Source of the DNA: Streptomyces netropsis
Lineage (GTDB): Bacteria > Actinomycetota > Actinomycetes > Streptomycetales > Streptomycetaceae
Direction: 5' to 3'
DNA: 64,000 bases
NCBI RefSeq assembly: GCF_014203545.1
Contig: NZ_JACHJG010000016.1
Span: forward strand, 1-64,000
The notes under the pieces were generated by a model, which saw only the letters and a list, made by a program, of their open reading frames with translations, ran no database searches and was not told the DNA's origin. Below, one piece after another: positions 18,601 to 25,844 of this stretch. Numbering within the stretch: the first letter of the stretch is position 1; each line of letters starts with the position of its first letter. The position numbers and the translations under genes were made by a program.

Positions 18601-19478
18601 CGGGTCCTCGGCGTCACCCGGGTGTGGACGTCGAAGACCTTGTTGTACGAATAGCCGCGGCCGGTCGCCTGGTGGGTGCCGCCGTAGCGCAGGGCATGCG
18701 TGCCCGTGAAGCCCACATTGGCCTTCGCGGTGGGGGAGCCCGTCGGGCCGCGGTCGACGTGGCTGCGCATGTCGGAGGCGGGGGGAGTGCCGGTGTCCGC
18801 CGTCGCGAGCTGCACCTCGGCCAGTTGGGTGGCCGCGCCTCCGCTGTTGTGGGCTATGTCCAGCCGGTAGTGCCGGTAGGAGACGGCGCCGCCGAAGGAG
18901 AACTCCCGTGTCTGGAGCCGCCTTTCGAAGGCCTGACCCTCGCGGACGTCCAGGACGGTCCAGTGCGATCCGTCGTCGGAGCCCTTGAGCGTCCAGTCCC
19001 GGGGGTCCCGGCCGGGCGCGTCATTGGCGGAGGTCAGCGCGTACCGGACGGCCTTGACCGGTTCGGACAGTGTGAATTCCAGCCAGGCGGCCCTGTCGAA
19101 GGTGAGCCATTTGGTGGCGCTCTCGCCGTCGACGAGGTTCTCCTTGACCTCTCCCGCCTCGGCGTTCTCGCCGCTGGCCCGGACGCCGCTCACCTTGTCG
19201 GTGGCATTGCCGGGGATCCCGGTGGTGTCATTGCCGTCGACCCCGGCGGACTTCTTCCGGCCACCCGGGCCGGTCTCGACGGTATTGCGCCAATCGGGCT
19301 GCGGCTCACCCTTCTCGAAGGAGGAAGCGAACTCCTCGTCAGGAGCCTTGCCCCGAACGGCGGAAGCGTTTTCGGCCCATCCTTGCGTGCCCTGAGCAGT
19401 CGTCAGCAGTACGGTGGCCACGAGGAGGGCGGTGGGACGGGCACAGCTACGCCATCGGTGTCTGAATCTCTGTCGCAT
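15612..19478 (-). CDS. Secreted GH92 alpha-mannosidase with two F5/8-type carbohydrate-binding domains
   Basis: A 1288-residue exported enzyme: basic N-terminus, hydrophobic segment and a signal cleavage region (about 17-38). Next come an F5/8-type (CBM32-like) domain (about 95-225, with YRHYRLDI and LAEVQLA), the GH92 N-terminal beta-sandwich and the (alpha/alpha)6 catalytic domain. WDTYRTTWPAY and, near residue 1055, GDEDNGEMSAWYVFSALGFYP mark the catalytic region. A second F5/8-type domain (about 1150-1288, with YRHYRLES) closes the protein. GH92 enzymes are calcium-dependent exo-mannosidases, mostly alpha-1,2. Here the family Gln after DDxG is Glu. A perfect LacI-type operator lies 22 bp before the start. 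Confidence 0.9.
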   Translation of the reverse strand: MRQRFRHRWRSCARPTALLVATVLLTTAQGTQGWAENASAVRGKAPDEEFASSFEKGEPQPDWRNTVETGPGGRKKSAGVDGNDTTGIPGNATDKVSGVRASGENAEAGEVKENLVDGESATKWLTFDRAAWLEFTLSEPVKAVRYALTSANDAPGRDPRDWTLKGSDDGSHWTVLDVREGQAFERRLQTREFSFGGAVSYRHYRLDIAHNSGGAATQLAEVQLATADTGTPPASDMRSHVDRGPTGSPTAKANVGFTGTHALRYGGTHQATGRGYSYNKVFDVHTRVTPRTRLAYKVFPSMPEADARYPATHVSLDLAFTDGTYLSDLGAVDQHGARLTPRGQADSKTLYVNQWNNKTALIGAVAAGKTVDRVLVAYDSPVGPAKFRGWVDDITLAPAPAEKPQAHLADYAVTTRGTHSSSNFSRGNTFPATAVPHGFNFWTPVTNAASTTWLYQYAATNNADNRPTIQAFSASHEPSPWMGDRQTFQVMPSTAAGTPDASRTARALPFRHANETARPHYYGVTFDNGLKAEITPSDHAAMMRFTFPGENAGVILDNVTKQGGLTLDPGRGVVTGYSDVRSGLSTGAGRLFVYGVFDAPVTASGRPRGGAGSNVTGYLRFRPGKDKAVTLRLATSLIGVDQAKANLEQEIPAGSSFSGVRDRARAAWEAILGRVEVEGASRDQLTTLYSNLYRMYLYPNSAFENTGTRARPRPRYASPFSPAAGKNTPTRTGAKIVNGEVYVNNGFWDTYRTTWPAYSLLTPKSAAKLVDGFVQQYKDGGWTSRWSAPGYADLMTGTSSDVAFADAYVKGVGLDAEAAYEAALKNATVAPTHPGVGRKGMNTSVFLGYTSTKTREGVSWALEGYLNDFGLAKMGEALYAKTHRARYKEEAAYFLGRAQNYVKLFDTNVGFFQGKDANGSWRLSPDDYDPRVWGHDYTETNGWNFAFTAPQDTRGLAALYGGRSGLAKKLDAYFATPETGAPEFAGSYGGVIHEMTEARDVRMGMYGHSNQVSHHIAYTYDAAGQPWKTQAKVREAMSRLYLGSEIGQGYPGDEDNGEMSAWYVFSALGFYPLVMGAGEYAVGSPLFTKATVHLENGRDLVVKAPGNSARDVYVQGLRVDGKAWDSTALPHSVLANGATLEFTMGPKPSTWGSGKDAGPSSISRDDKVPAPAADLTTSSGSALTDDTSATDTSFTTASLRVPAGSRVTSYTLTSADRARAPEGWVLKGSTDGEEWTQVDRRAGESFAWDRQTRVFSVRAPGRYRHYRLESANGEVRLAEVELLGVPTK

Positions 19479-19499
19479 CTCATGCCTCTCGACGAAACT

Positions 19500-19511
19500 G
19501 ACAACGTTGTC
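19500..19511. promoter_or_regulatory. LacI-type operator before the GH92 gene
   Basis: GACAACGTTGTC is a perfect 12-bp palindrome with the central CG typical of LacI-family operators. It lies 22 bp upstream of the mannosidase start. No LacI-family gene is in the window, so the regulator would be encoded elsewhere. Confidence 0.6.
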
Positions 19512-19543
19512 GCTCGAGTCGCGCAGAGTTAAGTAGGGCGTGA

Positions 19544-19558
19544 GACACCAGTGGTGTC
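19544..19558. promoter_or_regulatory. 15-bp palindrome in the mannosidase-ngcE divergent region
   Basis: GACACCA-G-TGGTGTC has perfect 7-bp arms. It does not match the DasR consensus or the nearby LacI-type site, so a third regulator may act in this 401-bp divergent region. Confidence 0.4.
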
Positions 19559-19638
19559 AAGGGTTCCGGGGTTGGTGTCGGTGTATGTCGGCGAGGTCTC
19601 AACTCGGGAAAGACTGGTCGTCAAAGCTGCTTTCGATC

Positions 19639-19671
19639 TTGCCCAGTTGATGGGGAGTGGACTATACCTGT
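19639..19671 (+). promoter_or_regulatory. Probable ngcEFG promoter with overlapping DasR-like (dre) site
   Basis: TTGCCC (19639-19644) and TATACC (19663-19668), 18 bp apart, can serve as -35 and -10. AGTGGACTATACCTGT (19656-19671) overlaps the -10 and agrees with the DasR consensus AGTGGTCTAGACCAGT at 13 of 16 positions by hand count. DasR represses GlcNAc and chitooligosaccharide uptake genes in Streptomyces. The message would have a leader of about 200 bases before ngcE. Confidence 0.6.
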
Positions 19672-19879
19672 CGGCGTCCGAGGCGACGGTTCGGCGCCGC
19701 GGCGGACCCGGGAGGCAGCGGCGGACGGCAGTGCCGTGGGAACATCACCGATCCCGGACGCACACCCAGCACACACCAAGCTTCAACTGACCCGCGGTGT
19801 CGGGCCCTTCGTCGATGGCGAGTTCGCAAGGGGAAGACCGGTACACCGCCTGAGTCCTGGAGAAGGCGAGGACTTGAGC

Positions 19880-21313
19880 ATGGGATCCACCTCGGAATTC
19901 GGTCGACGCGATCTGATCAAACGAGCGGCGGCCATCGGTCTGATCGCGGTGCCGTCGATGAGCGTGCTGAGCGCCTGCGCGAGCGGCGGCGACAGCGGCA
20001 ACTCCAACCAGGTCGACAAGGGCGAGAAGAGCGCCACGAACCCGCTCGCCATCAACGAGGGCGCGCCGCTCGACGTCGTCATCTTCGACGGCGGCTTCGG
20101 CCAGCAGTACGCGAAGGACGCCGAGGCCGAATACGGCAAGGTCTTTCCGAGCAGCAAGGTGAGCCACTCCGCCACCCAGAAGATCCAGTCCACGCTCCAG
20201 CCCCGCTTCAACGGCGGTACCCCGCCGGACCTCATCGACAATTCCGGCGCCGAGCAGATGGACATGGGCACCCTCGTCGGAAAGAAGCAGCTCACCGACC
20301 TCAATGCCCTCCTCGACGCGCCCTCCGTCGACGACCCCAAGAAGAAGGTGCGCGACACGCTGCGCCCGGGCGTCGTGGAGATGGGCCAGTTCGACGGCCA
20401 GGAGACCTGGATCCTCTATTACGCCTACACGGTCTACGGCGTCTGGTACTCGAAGACCAATCTGCGCAAGCTCGACGCGCAGTACCCCGAGACCTGGGAC
20501 GAGATGCTCGCGGTCTGCGAGAAGGCGAAGAAGAAGGGCATCGCCGGCTGGACGTACGCGGGCAAGCACCCGTACTACCTGCCGTTCAGCCTCTACCCCT
20601 TCATCGCCAAGATCGGCGGCAGGGAGGTCCTCGACAAGATCGACAACCTGGAGCCGAACGCCTGGAAGGACCCGGCCGTCAAATCCGCCTTCGAGGCGTA
20701 CTACGAGCTGTACAAGAAGGGCTACATCCTCAAGGGCACCCCGGGACTGACCCACATCGAGTCGCAGACCGCCTGGAACGAGGGCAAGGCACTGTTCCTC
20801 CCGAACGGCTCCTGGGTGGAGAACGAGTCGAAGAAGACCACCCCGAAGGACTTCCAGATGGCCGTCGGGGCCCCCTCCGGCCTCGACAAGAGCGACAAGC
20901 TGCCGTTCGGGACGATCTGGGCCTCCGGCGGCGAGCCCTTCATCGTGCCGAAGAACGCGAAGAACCCGCGCGGCGGCATGGAGCTGCTGCGCATCATGCT
21001 GAGCAAGAAGTCCTCGCAGAACTTCATCAAGCAGGTCTCCTCGCTCACCTCCCTCAACGGCGGCACCGAGGGCCTGACCCTGCCGCCCGGTCTCGCGTCC
21101 TCGCAGGAGGCGCTCACCAAGGCCGGCCAGAACGTCGTCAACCCGCGCATCCAGGACTGGTACGTCGCCCTCCAGAAGGAGAAGATCGGCGTGGCGGCGA
21201 TCGGCGAGCTGATGGCGGGCCGGGCCACCCCCGACGAGGCGATCGCCAAGATCCAGCGGTTCGCCGACGACACCGCCAAGGACGCCTCCGTCAAGAAGTA
21301 CCGGCACAAGTGA
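19880..21313 (+). CDS. ngcE: N-acetylglucosamine/diacetylchitobiose ABC transporter, substrate-binding lipoprotein
   Basis: The extracytoplasmic solute-binding protein (477 aa) of a CUT1-type sugar importer. The N-terminus has twin arginines R9-R10 (GRRDLIKR), a hydrophobic stretch and the lipobox LSAC with C33, so export may use the Tat route with lipid anchoring. The body is a family-1 solute-binding fold; ASGGEPFIVPKNAKNP is typical. The ATG at 19880 gives the right signal region; the frame is open upstream. With the two permeases and the neighbouring rok7B7 it matches the NgcEFG system of Streptomyces (SCO6005-6007), which takes up chitobiose. The ATPase is absent from the operon and is presumably the shared MsiK. 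Confidence 0.88.
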   Translation: MGSTSEFGRRDLIKRAAAIGLIAVPSMSVLSACASGGDSGNSNQVDKGEKSATNPLAINEGAPLDVVIFDGGFGQQYAKDAEAEYGKVFPSSKVSHSATQKIQSTLQPRFNGGTPPDLIDNSGAEQMDMGTLVGKKQLTDLNALLDAPSVDDPKKKVRDTLRPGVVEMGQFDGQETWILYYAYTVYGVWYSKTNLRKLDAQYPETWDEMLAVCEKAKKKGIAGWTYAGKHPYYLPFSLYPFIAKIGGREVLDKIDNLEPNAWKDPAVKSAFEAYYELYKKGYILKGTPGLTHIESQTAWNEGKALFLPNGSWVENESKKTTPKDFQMAVGAPSGLDKSDKLPFGTIWASGGEPFIVPKNAKNPRGGMELLRIMLSKKSSQNFIKQVSSLTSLNGGTEGLTLPPGLASSQEALTKAGQNVVNPRIQDWYVALQKEKIGVAAIGELMAGRATPDEAIAKIQRFADDTAKDASVKKYRHK

Positions 21314-21364
21314 GCTCGCGTCACCAGCGGCGGCACCCGCGGGAAGAGATCGGGGTCGAAAGTC

Positions 21365-22279
21365 ATGCAGCACGGTAAGTACCGCTTCATCGTCGGTTTC
21401 CTGGCCCTGCCTCTGGCGATCTACGGTGTCTTCGTCATCTCGCCGTTCATCCAGGCCATCTACTACTCCTTCACGGACTGGACGGGGCTGAGTCCCGACT
21501 TCAAGATGGTCGGCTTCCAGAACTACCAGCGGCTCTGGGACGACGAGGTGTTCTGGAAGTCCGTGGGGCACAACGTCCTGCTGCTGGTGCTCCCGCTGGT
21601 GACGCTCGGGCTCGGGCTGTTCTTCGCGTTCATGCTCAACGTCGGCGGCCGGCGCAGGAAGAACGCGGCGATCGCCGGTGTCCGCGGCTCGAGCGTCTAC
21701 AAGGTCGTCTACTTCTTCCCGCAGGTGCTCTCGATCGCGATCGTCGCACTGTTGTTCCAATTCGCCTACAACCCCAACAGCGGCGCGCTCAATTCCTTCC
21801 TCAAGGCCATCGGCCTGGACTCCGTGCAGCCGGACTGGCTCGGCGACCCGCAGCTCGCGCTGTGGTGCGTCATGGCGGTCATGGTGTGGTGCAACGTCGG
21901 CTTCTACGTCGTCCTGTTCTCGGCGGGCATGAGCTCCATTCCGAAGGACTTCTACGAGGCGGCGCTGCTGGACGGCGCCAACCGCGTCCAGACGTTCTTC
22001 CGGATCACGCTGCCGCTGCTGTGGGACACGGTCCAGACCGGCTGGGTCTACATGGGCATCATGGCGCTCGACGCCTTCGCGGTCATCCAGATCATGACCG
22101 TGGGGCCGGGCGGACCGGACTATTCCACCGAGGTCCTGGCCTACTACCTCTATACGAAGGCGTTCCGCGACGGACAGGCGGGATACGCCACCACGCTCGG
22201 CGTGGCGCTGCTCATCGTCACCATGATCTTCGCGGGCATCGTCATGAAGCTCGGCCGGCGCGAGCGGCTGGAGTACTGA
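21365..22279 (+). CDS. ngcF: Chitobiose/GlcNAc ABC transporter permease
   Basis: The first inner-membrane permease (304 aa) of the NgcEFG importer, MalF-like, with about six membrane segments. The cytoplasmic EAA loop that docks the ATPase is visible as EAALLDGANRVQTFFRITLP (about residues 199-218). It begins 51 bp after ngcE and is followed 67 bp later by ngcG, all one operon. The N-terminal YRFIVGFLALPLAIYGVFVI segment is typical of MalF-type permeases. Confidence 0.9.
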   Translation: MQHGKYRFIVGFLALPLAIYGVFVISPFIQAIYYSFTDWTGLSPDFKMVGFQNYQRLWDDEVFWKSVGHNVLLLVLPLVTLGLGLFFAFMLNVGGRRRKNAAIAGVRGSSVYKVVYFFPQVLSIAIVALLFQFAYNPNSGALNSFLKAIGLDSVQPDWLGDPQLALWCVMAVMVWCNVGFYVVLFSAGMSSIPKDFYEAALLDGANRVQTFFRITLPLLWDTVQTGWVYMGIMALDAFAVIQIMTVGPGGPDYSTEVLAYYLYTKAFRDGQAGYATTLGVALLIVTMIFAGIVMKLGRRERLEY

Positions 22280-22346
22280 TGGCCGCCTCGACGGCCGCGT
22301 GGCCGCAGCCGACCCACCGTCCCACCGCCGAACCGGGAGTAGCACC

Positions 22347-23303
22347 GTGACCGCGCAAGCCGAGCCCTCGGACCTCCCCGACCTCCCGGAGGTCGCCACG
22401 GCGGACCCCGCGCCCGGCCTGCCGTCGCAGCGCGGCGGGCCGGCGATCGACTCGCCGAGCGGGCGGCTCGGCAGCGAGGGCAGGGTCCTCAACGTCTTCT
22501 CGCACGGCGTGCTGGCCCTGTGGGGCCTGATGGTCACCCTGCCGCTGCTGTGGGCGGTGATGAGCGCCTTCAAGACCGACAAGGAGATCTTCACCTCGCC
22601 GTGGGCGCTGCCGACGAGCCTGCACTTCGACGCCTGGGGCCGGGCCTGGTCCCAGGCGCACATGAGCCAGTACTTCCTCAACTCGGTGATCGTCGTGGCC
22701 GGTTCGCTCTTCGGCACGATGCTGCTGGGCTCGATGGCGGCCTATGTGCTGGCCCGCTTCGAATTCCCCGGCAACCGCTTCGTCTACTTCCTCTTCGTGG
22801 GCGGGATGAGCTTTCCCATCATCCTGGCGCTGGTGCCGCTGTTCTTCGTCATGAAGAACATGCAGCTGCTCAACACGTTTCCCGGACTGATCCTGGTCTA
22901 CATCGCCTACTCGCTGCCGTTCACGATCTTCTTCCTCAGTGGGTTCTTCAAGACGCTGCCCAGCTCGGTGGCGGAGGCGGCGATGATCGACGGGGCCTCG
23001 CACACCCGGACCTTCTTCCAGGTGATGCTGCCCATGGCCAAGCCGGGCCTGATCAGCGTCGGCATCTTCAACTTCCTCGGCCAGTGGAACCAGTACCTGC
23101 TGCCCACCGTGCTGAACGTCGGCGACGAGGACAAGAAGCTCCTCCCCCAGGGGCTGGTCGCCCTCGCGGTCAGCCAGGGCTACAAGGGCGACTGGTCGGG
23201 GCTCTTCGCGGGCCTGGTGATCGCCATGCTCCCGGTGCTCGCCGCCTACATCGTCTTCCAGCGCCAGGTCCAGGCCGGGCTGACGGCGGGCGCGCTCAAA
23301 TAG
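22347..23303 (+). CDS. ngcG: Chitobiose/GlcNAc ABC transporter permease
   Basis: The second permease (318 aa, MalG-like) has a hydrophilic N-terminal extension of about 50 residues, six membrane segments and the EAA loop EAAMIDGASHTRTFFQVMLP. The GTG at 22347 is preferred because GGGAG lies at 22334-22338; a start 48 bases upstream is possible in the same frame. It forms the membrane channel with NgcF. A strong terminator follows. Confidence 0.88.
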   Translation: MTAQAEPSDLPDLPEVATADPAPGLPSQRGGPAIDSPSGRLGSEGRVLNVFSHGVLALWGLMVTLPLLWAVMSAFKTDKEIFTSPWALPTSLHFDAWGRAWSQAHMSQYFLNSVIVVAGSLFGTMLLGSMAAYVLARFEFPGNRFVYFLFVGGMSFPIILALVPLFFVMKNMQLLNTFPGLILVYIAYSLPFTIFFLSGFFKTLPSSVAEAAMIDGASHTRTFFQVMLPMAKPGLISVGIFNFLGQWNQYLLPTVLNVGDEDKKLLPQGLVALAVSQGYKGDWSGLFAGLVIAMLPVLAAYIVFQRQVQAGLTAGALK

Positions 23304-23343
23304 CGGTCACGGCCGCCGAGGCGGTGACCACGGTCGTACGCAC

Positions 23344-23376
23344 GCCGAAGGCGGCCCTCCTGGGGCCGCCTTCGGC
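23344..23376. terminator. Bidirectional terminator between ngcG and the ATPase gene
   Basis: A perfect 14-bp stem (23344-23357 with 23363-23376) and 5-base loop lie between convergent genes. Confidence 0.8.
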
Positions 23377-23396
23377 GTCCGTTCGGCACGGTCCGT

Positions 23397-23798
23397 TCAG
23401 CACAGCGTGAACCAGACCGCCTTGCCCCGGCCGTGGGCCGCCGGATAGACGCCCCAGGCCGTGGCGCAGGCGTCGATGAGGGTGAGGCCCCGCCCCGACT
23501 CGTCGTCGCAGCCGGCGCTGCGCCGGGCGGGCGCCTCGGGGCTGCTGTCGTGCACATCGACCCGCAGGGTCCGGGAGCGGCAGCTGAGGTCGACGGTCAC
23601 CGGTGAGTTGGCGTGCACCACGCCGTTGGTGACCAGCTCCGTCGCCAACAGGCAGGCGGTGTCGGCGAGGTCGAGCCGCCCGTGCCGTTGCAGTGCGAGC
23701 TGGAGCGAGCTGCGGATGAGACTGATCATCCAGGGCTGCGCCGGGATCCGGAGTGTGTACCACCAGTCGGCGGTGGCCAGTTGGGGGTCCTCGCACAT
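23397..23798 (-). CDS. ATP-binding protein of the RsbW/anti-sigma regulatory type
   Basis: A 133-residue GHKL ATPase domain protein. The N box is ATELVTNGVVHA and the G1 box is DESGRGLTLID, both typical of the stand-alone HATPase_c proteins abundant in Streptomyces, which resemble anti-sigma factor kinases. The ATG at 23798 is chosen for its GGAG 8 bases upstream; the frame remains open to 24167, but that part looks non-coding. No partner sigma or anti-anti-sigma gene is next to it. Confidence 0.82.
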   Translation of the reverse strand: MCEDPQLATADWWYTLRIPAQPWMISLIRSSLQLALQRHGRLDLADTACLLATELVTNGVVHANSPVTVDLSCRSRTLRVDVHDSSPEAPARRSAGCDDESGRGLTLIDACATAWGVYPAAHGRGKAVWFTLC

Positions 23799-24474
23799 GT
23801 GCTGGGCTCCGTTCGTTCTATGGCTTGGACGGTGGCTGCGCGTGCATCGAATCGGTTGGCGTGCGTCGCCAATGCCGCAGAAGGCCCCAACTATCCGGCA
23901 GACGAACCCCGGCGCGGAGCTGTGCGGAGGCGGGGGAGCGGAGGTCATGTCGGGCGAACATGCCGCAGAAGCGCTTGAGTGCGGACAAGCCAAGATCAGT
24001 CGGATGGGACCCCGAGGAAACCGGATTCGCCCATTCGGGCTACCCGGGCTACGCAAAGCGTATGGGGTGACTTTTCGGAGGTCGGCGGGGTGCCGCTCGC
24101 TCCGGCCGGGGCGAGCCCGCTCCCGGCGGCCGGGGTGCGGCGGGATCCCGGGCGCTGCTCCGAACACCTCCGTGATCGGCTTCGCATGATCGTCCCGTGT
24201 GATCGAGAACGCGCCCCGGGCGGCGGGCGCCGCGCGGCACGAGCGTCCGGGTGGCCTGCCACAGGGCCCGCGGGCCGGGCCCTCACTGCCTCGGGAACCC
24301 CGCGGATCCGTACGATGTGGGCTCGATGTGGGCTCGAAGTGGAGTCAAGGCCTTGACGGGATCTCACCCAGGCGGCTCAGCTTAGGGTTCACATGTTGTA
24401 CGAAGAGCCGGACTCCACTGCTGTGGTCCGGCCGAGGGCGCGGCGGTCGTGCCGCGCCCGATAGGCGGGAGTGG
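23799..24474. other. 676-bp gene-free region upstream of rok7B7
   Basis: No convincing gene is seen on either strand. It holds a perfect 14-bp palindrome, GTCAAGGCCTTGAC (24344-24357), and just before it a tandem 11-bp repeat ATGTGGGCTCG (24315-24325 and 24326-24336). These lie about 120-160 bp before rok7B7 and are its likely control region. The rest shows no feature I can name. Confidence 0.5.
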
Positions 24475-25680
24475 ATGGGCGTGGAGACTCCGGGGTCGCA
24501 GTCGTCGCTGCACCGGGCCAACCTGGAGCGGGTCGTGCGCGCGGTGCGCATGGCGGGCTCGCTCACCCAGGCGGAGATCGCCCGGTCCACAGGGCTGTCG
24601 GCCGCCACGGTCTCCAATATCGTCCGGGAGCTGAAGGACGGCGGGACCGTCGACGTCACCCCCACCTCCTCCGGTGGGCGCCGGGCCCGCAGCGTGTCGC
24701 TGTCCGGGGACGCCGGCATCGTCGTCGGCGTCGACTTCGGACACACCCATCTGCACGTCGCCATCGGGAACCTCGCCCATCGGGTGCTGGCCGAGGAGGC
24801 GGAGCCGCTGGATGTGGACGCCTCCGCAGCGCAGGGGCTCGACCGGGCGGAAGCGCTGGTCAAGAGGCTGATCGCGACGGCGGGGATCAGCCCGGAGAAG
24901 ATCGTCGGGGTGGGCCTCGGCGTGCCGGGCCCGATCGACGTGGAGTCCGGGGTGCTGGGCTCGACCGCGATCCTGCCGGGCTGGGCGGGCACCAACCCGC
25001 GCGACGACCTCGCCGCCCGCCTCGGGGTGCCCGTGTACGTCGACAACGACGCCAACCTCGGCGCGCTCGGCGAGCTGGTCTGGGGCTCCGGCCGCGGGGC
25101 GGCGGACCTCGCGTACATCAAGGTCGCCAGCGGTGTCGGCGCCGGCTTGGTGATCAACGGGCAGATCTACCGGGGCCCGGGCGGCACGGCGGGCGAAATC
25201 GGGCACATCACCCTGGACGAGTCCGGTCCGGTCTGCCGGTGCGGCAACCGCGGTTGTCTGGAAACGTTCACCGCCGCCCGTTATGTACTGCCGTTGCTCC
25301 ATTCGGCCCACGGCACCGATCTGACCGTGGCGCGCATGGTGCAGCTCGCGCGGGAGGGTGACCCTGGCTGCCGACGGGTGATCGCGGATGTCGGCCGGCA
25401 TATCGGCAGCGGCGTGGCGAACCTGTGCAATCTGCTCAATCCCCGCCGAGTGGTGCTCGGCGGGGACCTCGCGGAGTCGGGTGAGCTGATCCTCGGACCG
25501 ATCCGCGAATCCGTCTCCCGGTACGCGATCCCCAGCGCCGCACGGCAGTTGGAGGTCGTACCGGGGGCGCTGGGCGGCCGGGCCGAGGTGCTGGGCGCCA
25601 TCGCGCTCGTGCTGAACGAAATGGGCGATTCGACGTTGTTGGACGAGAGCGTCCCGACGGACGCGCCCGCGCCCGCCTGA
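24475..25680 (+). CDS. rok7B7: ROK family transcriptional regulator Rok7B7
   Basis: A 401-residue regulator with an N-terminal MarR-like winged HTH (about 15-72; LTQAEIARSTGLSAATVSNIV) and a C-terminal ROK sugar-kinase-like domain (80-390). The ROK zinc motif is present, with H244, C254, C256 and C261 (CRCGNRGCLE), as is the sugar-site DND (190-192). Its place directly before xylFGH and after ngcEFG is that of Rok7B7 in Streptomyces, which controls xylose uptake and influences carbon catabolite repression and antibiotic production. The ATG at 24475 follows GGCGGGAG closely. Confidence 0.88.
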   Translation: MGVETPGSQSSLHRANLERVVRAVRMAGSLTQAEIARSTGLSAATVSNIVRELKDGGTVDVTPTSSGGRRARSVSLSGDAGIVVGVDFGHTHLHVAIGNLAHRVLAEEAEPLDVDASAAQGLDRAEALVKRLIATAGISPEKIVGVGLGVPGPIDVESGVLGSTAILPGWAGTNPRDDLAARLGVPVYVDNDANLGALGELVWGSGRGAADLAYIKVASGVGAGLVINGQIYRGPGGTAGEIGHITLDESGPVCRCGNRGCLETFTAARYVLPLLHSAHGTDLTVARMVQLAREGDPGCRRVIADVGRHIGSGVANLCNLLNPRRVVLGGDLAESGELILGPIRESVSRYAIPSAARQLEVVPGALGGRAEVLGAIALVLNEMGDSTLLDESVPTDAPAPA

Positions 25681-25724
25681 CGGTCGTCACCGTTTCCCGG
25701 GCACGGTTCTTGAGTTCACGCAGA

Positions 25725-25753
25725 TAACGAATGGCATCGTTGCCATCTCGTTA
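25725..25753 (+). promoter_or_regulatory. Nested palindrome upstream of xylF
   Basis: Outer arms TAACGA (25725-25730) and TCGTTA (25748-25753) enclose inner arms ATGGCA (25731-25736) and TGCCAT (25741-25746). A TTGACG at 25766-25771 could be a -35 box. This is the only strong symmetric element in the rok7B7-xylF gap and is the best candidate operator for the xylose operon. Confidence 0.55.
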
Positions 25754-25844
25754 AGGATTTACTTCTTGACGGTGCCTTGGCGGCCGAGTTGACTTCCAGC
25801 CACCTCGGCCGCAACGACGCGGCCTCGTCAGGGAGGTTTCTTCA

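Noticed and set aside
15684..19532. Plus-strand open frame of 1282 codons opposite the GH92 gene
   Set aside because: Low-complexity Gly/Val/Arg translation and no ribosome site; the minus-strand frame has clear GH92 and F5/8 motifs.
19745..22717. Minus-strand open frame of 990 codons opposite ngcE-ngcF
   Set aside because: It spans two well-identified plus-strand genes and their gap, with antisense-type composition.
23397..24167. Longer HATPase protein starting upstream to 24167
   Set aside because: The extra 123 codons are Pro/Arg/Ser-rich with no family similarity, and a well-placed GGAG precedes the ATG at 23798.
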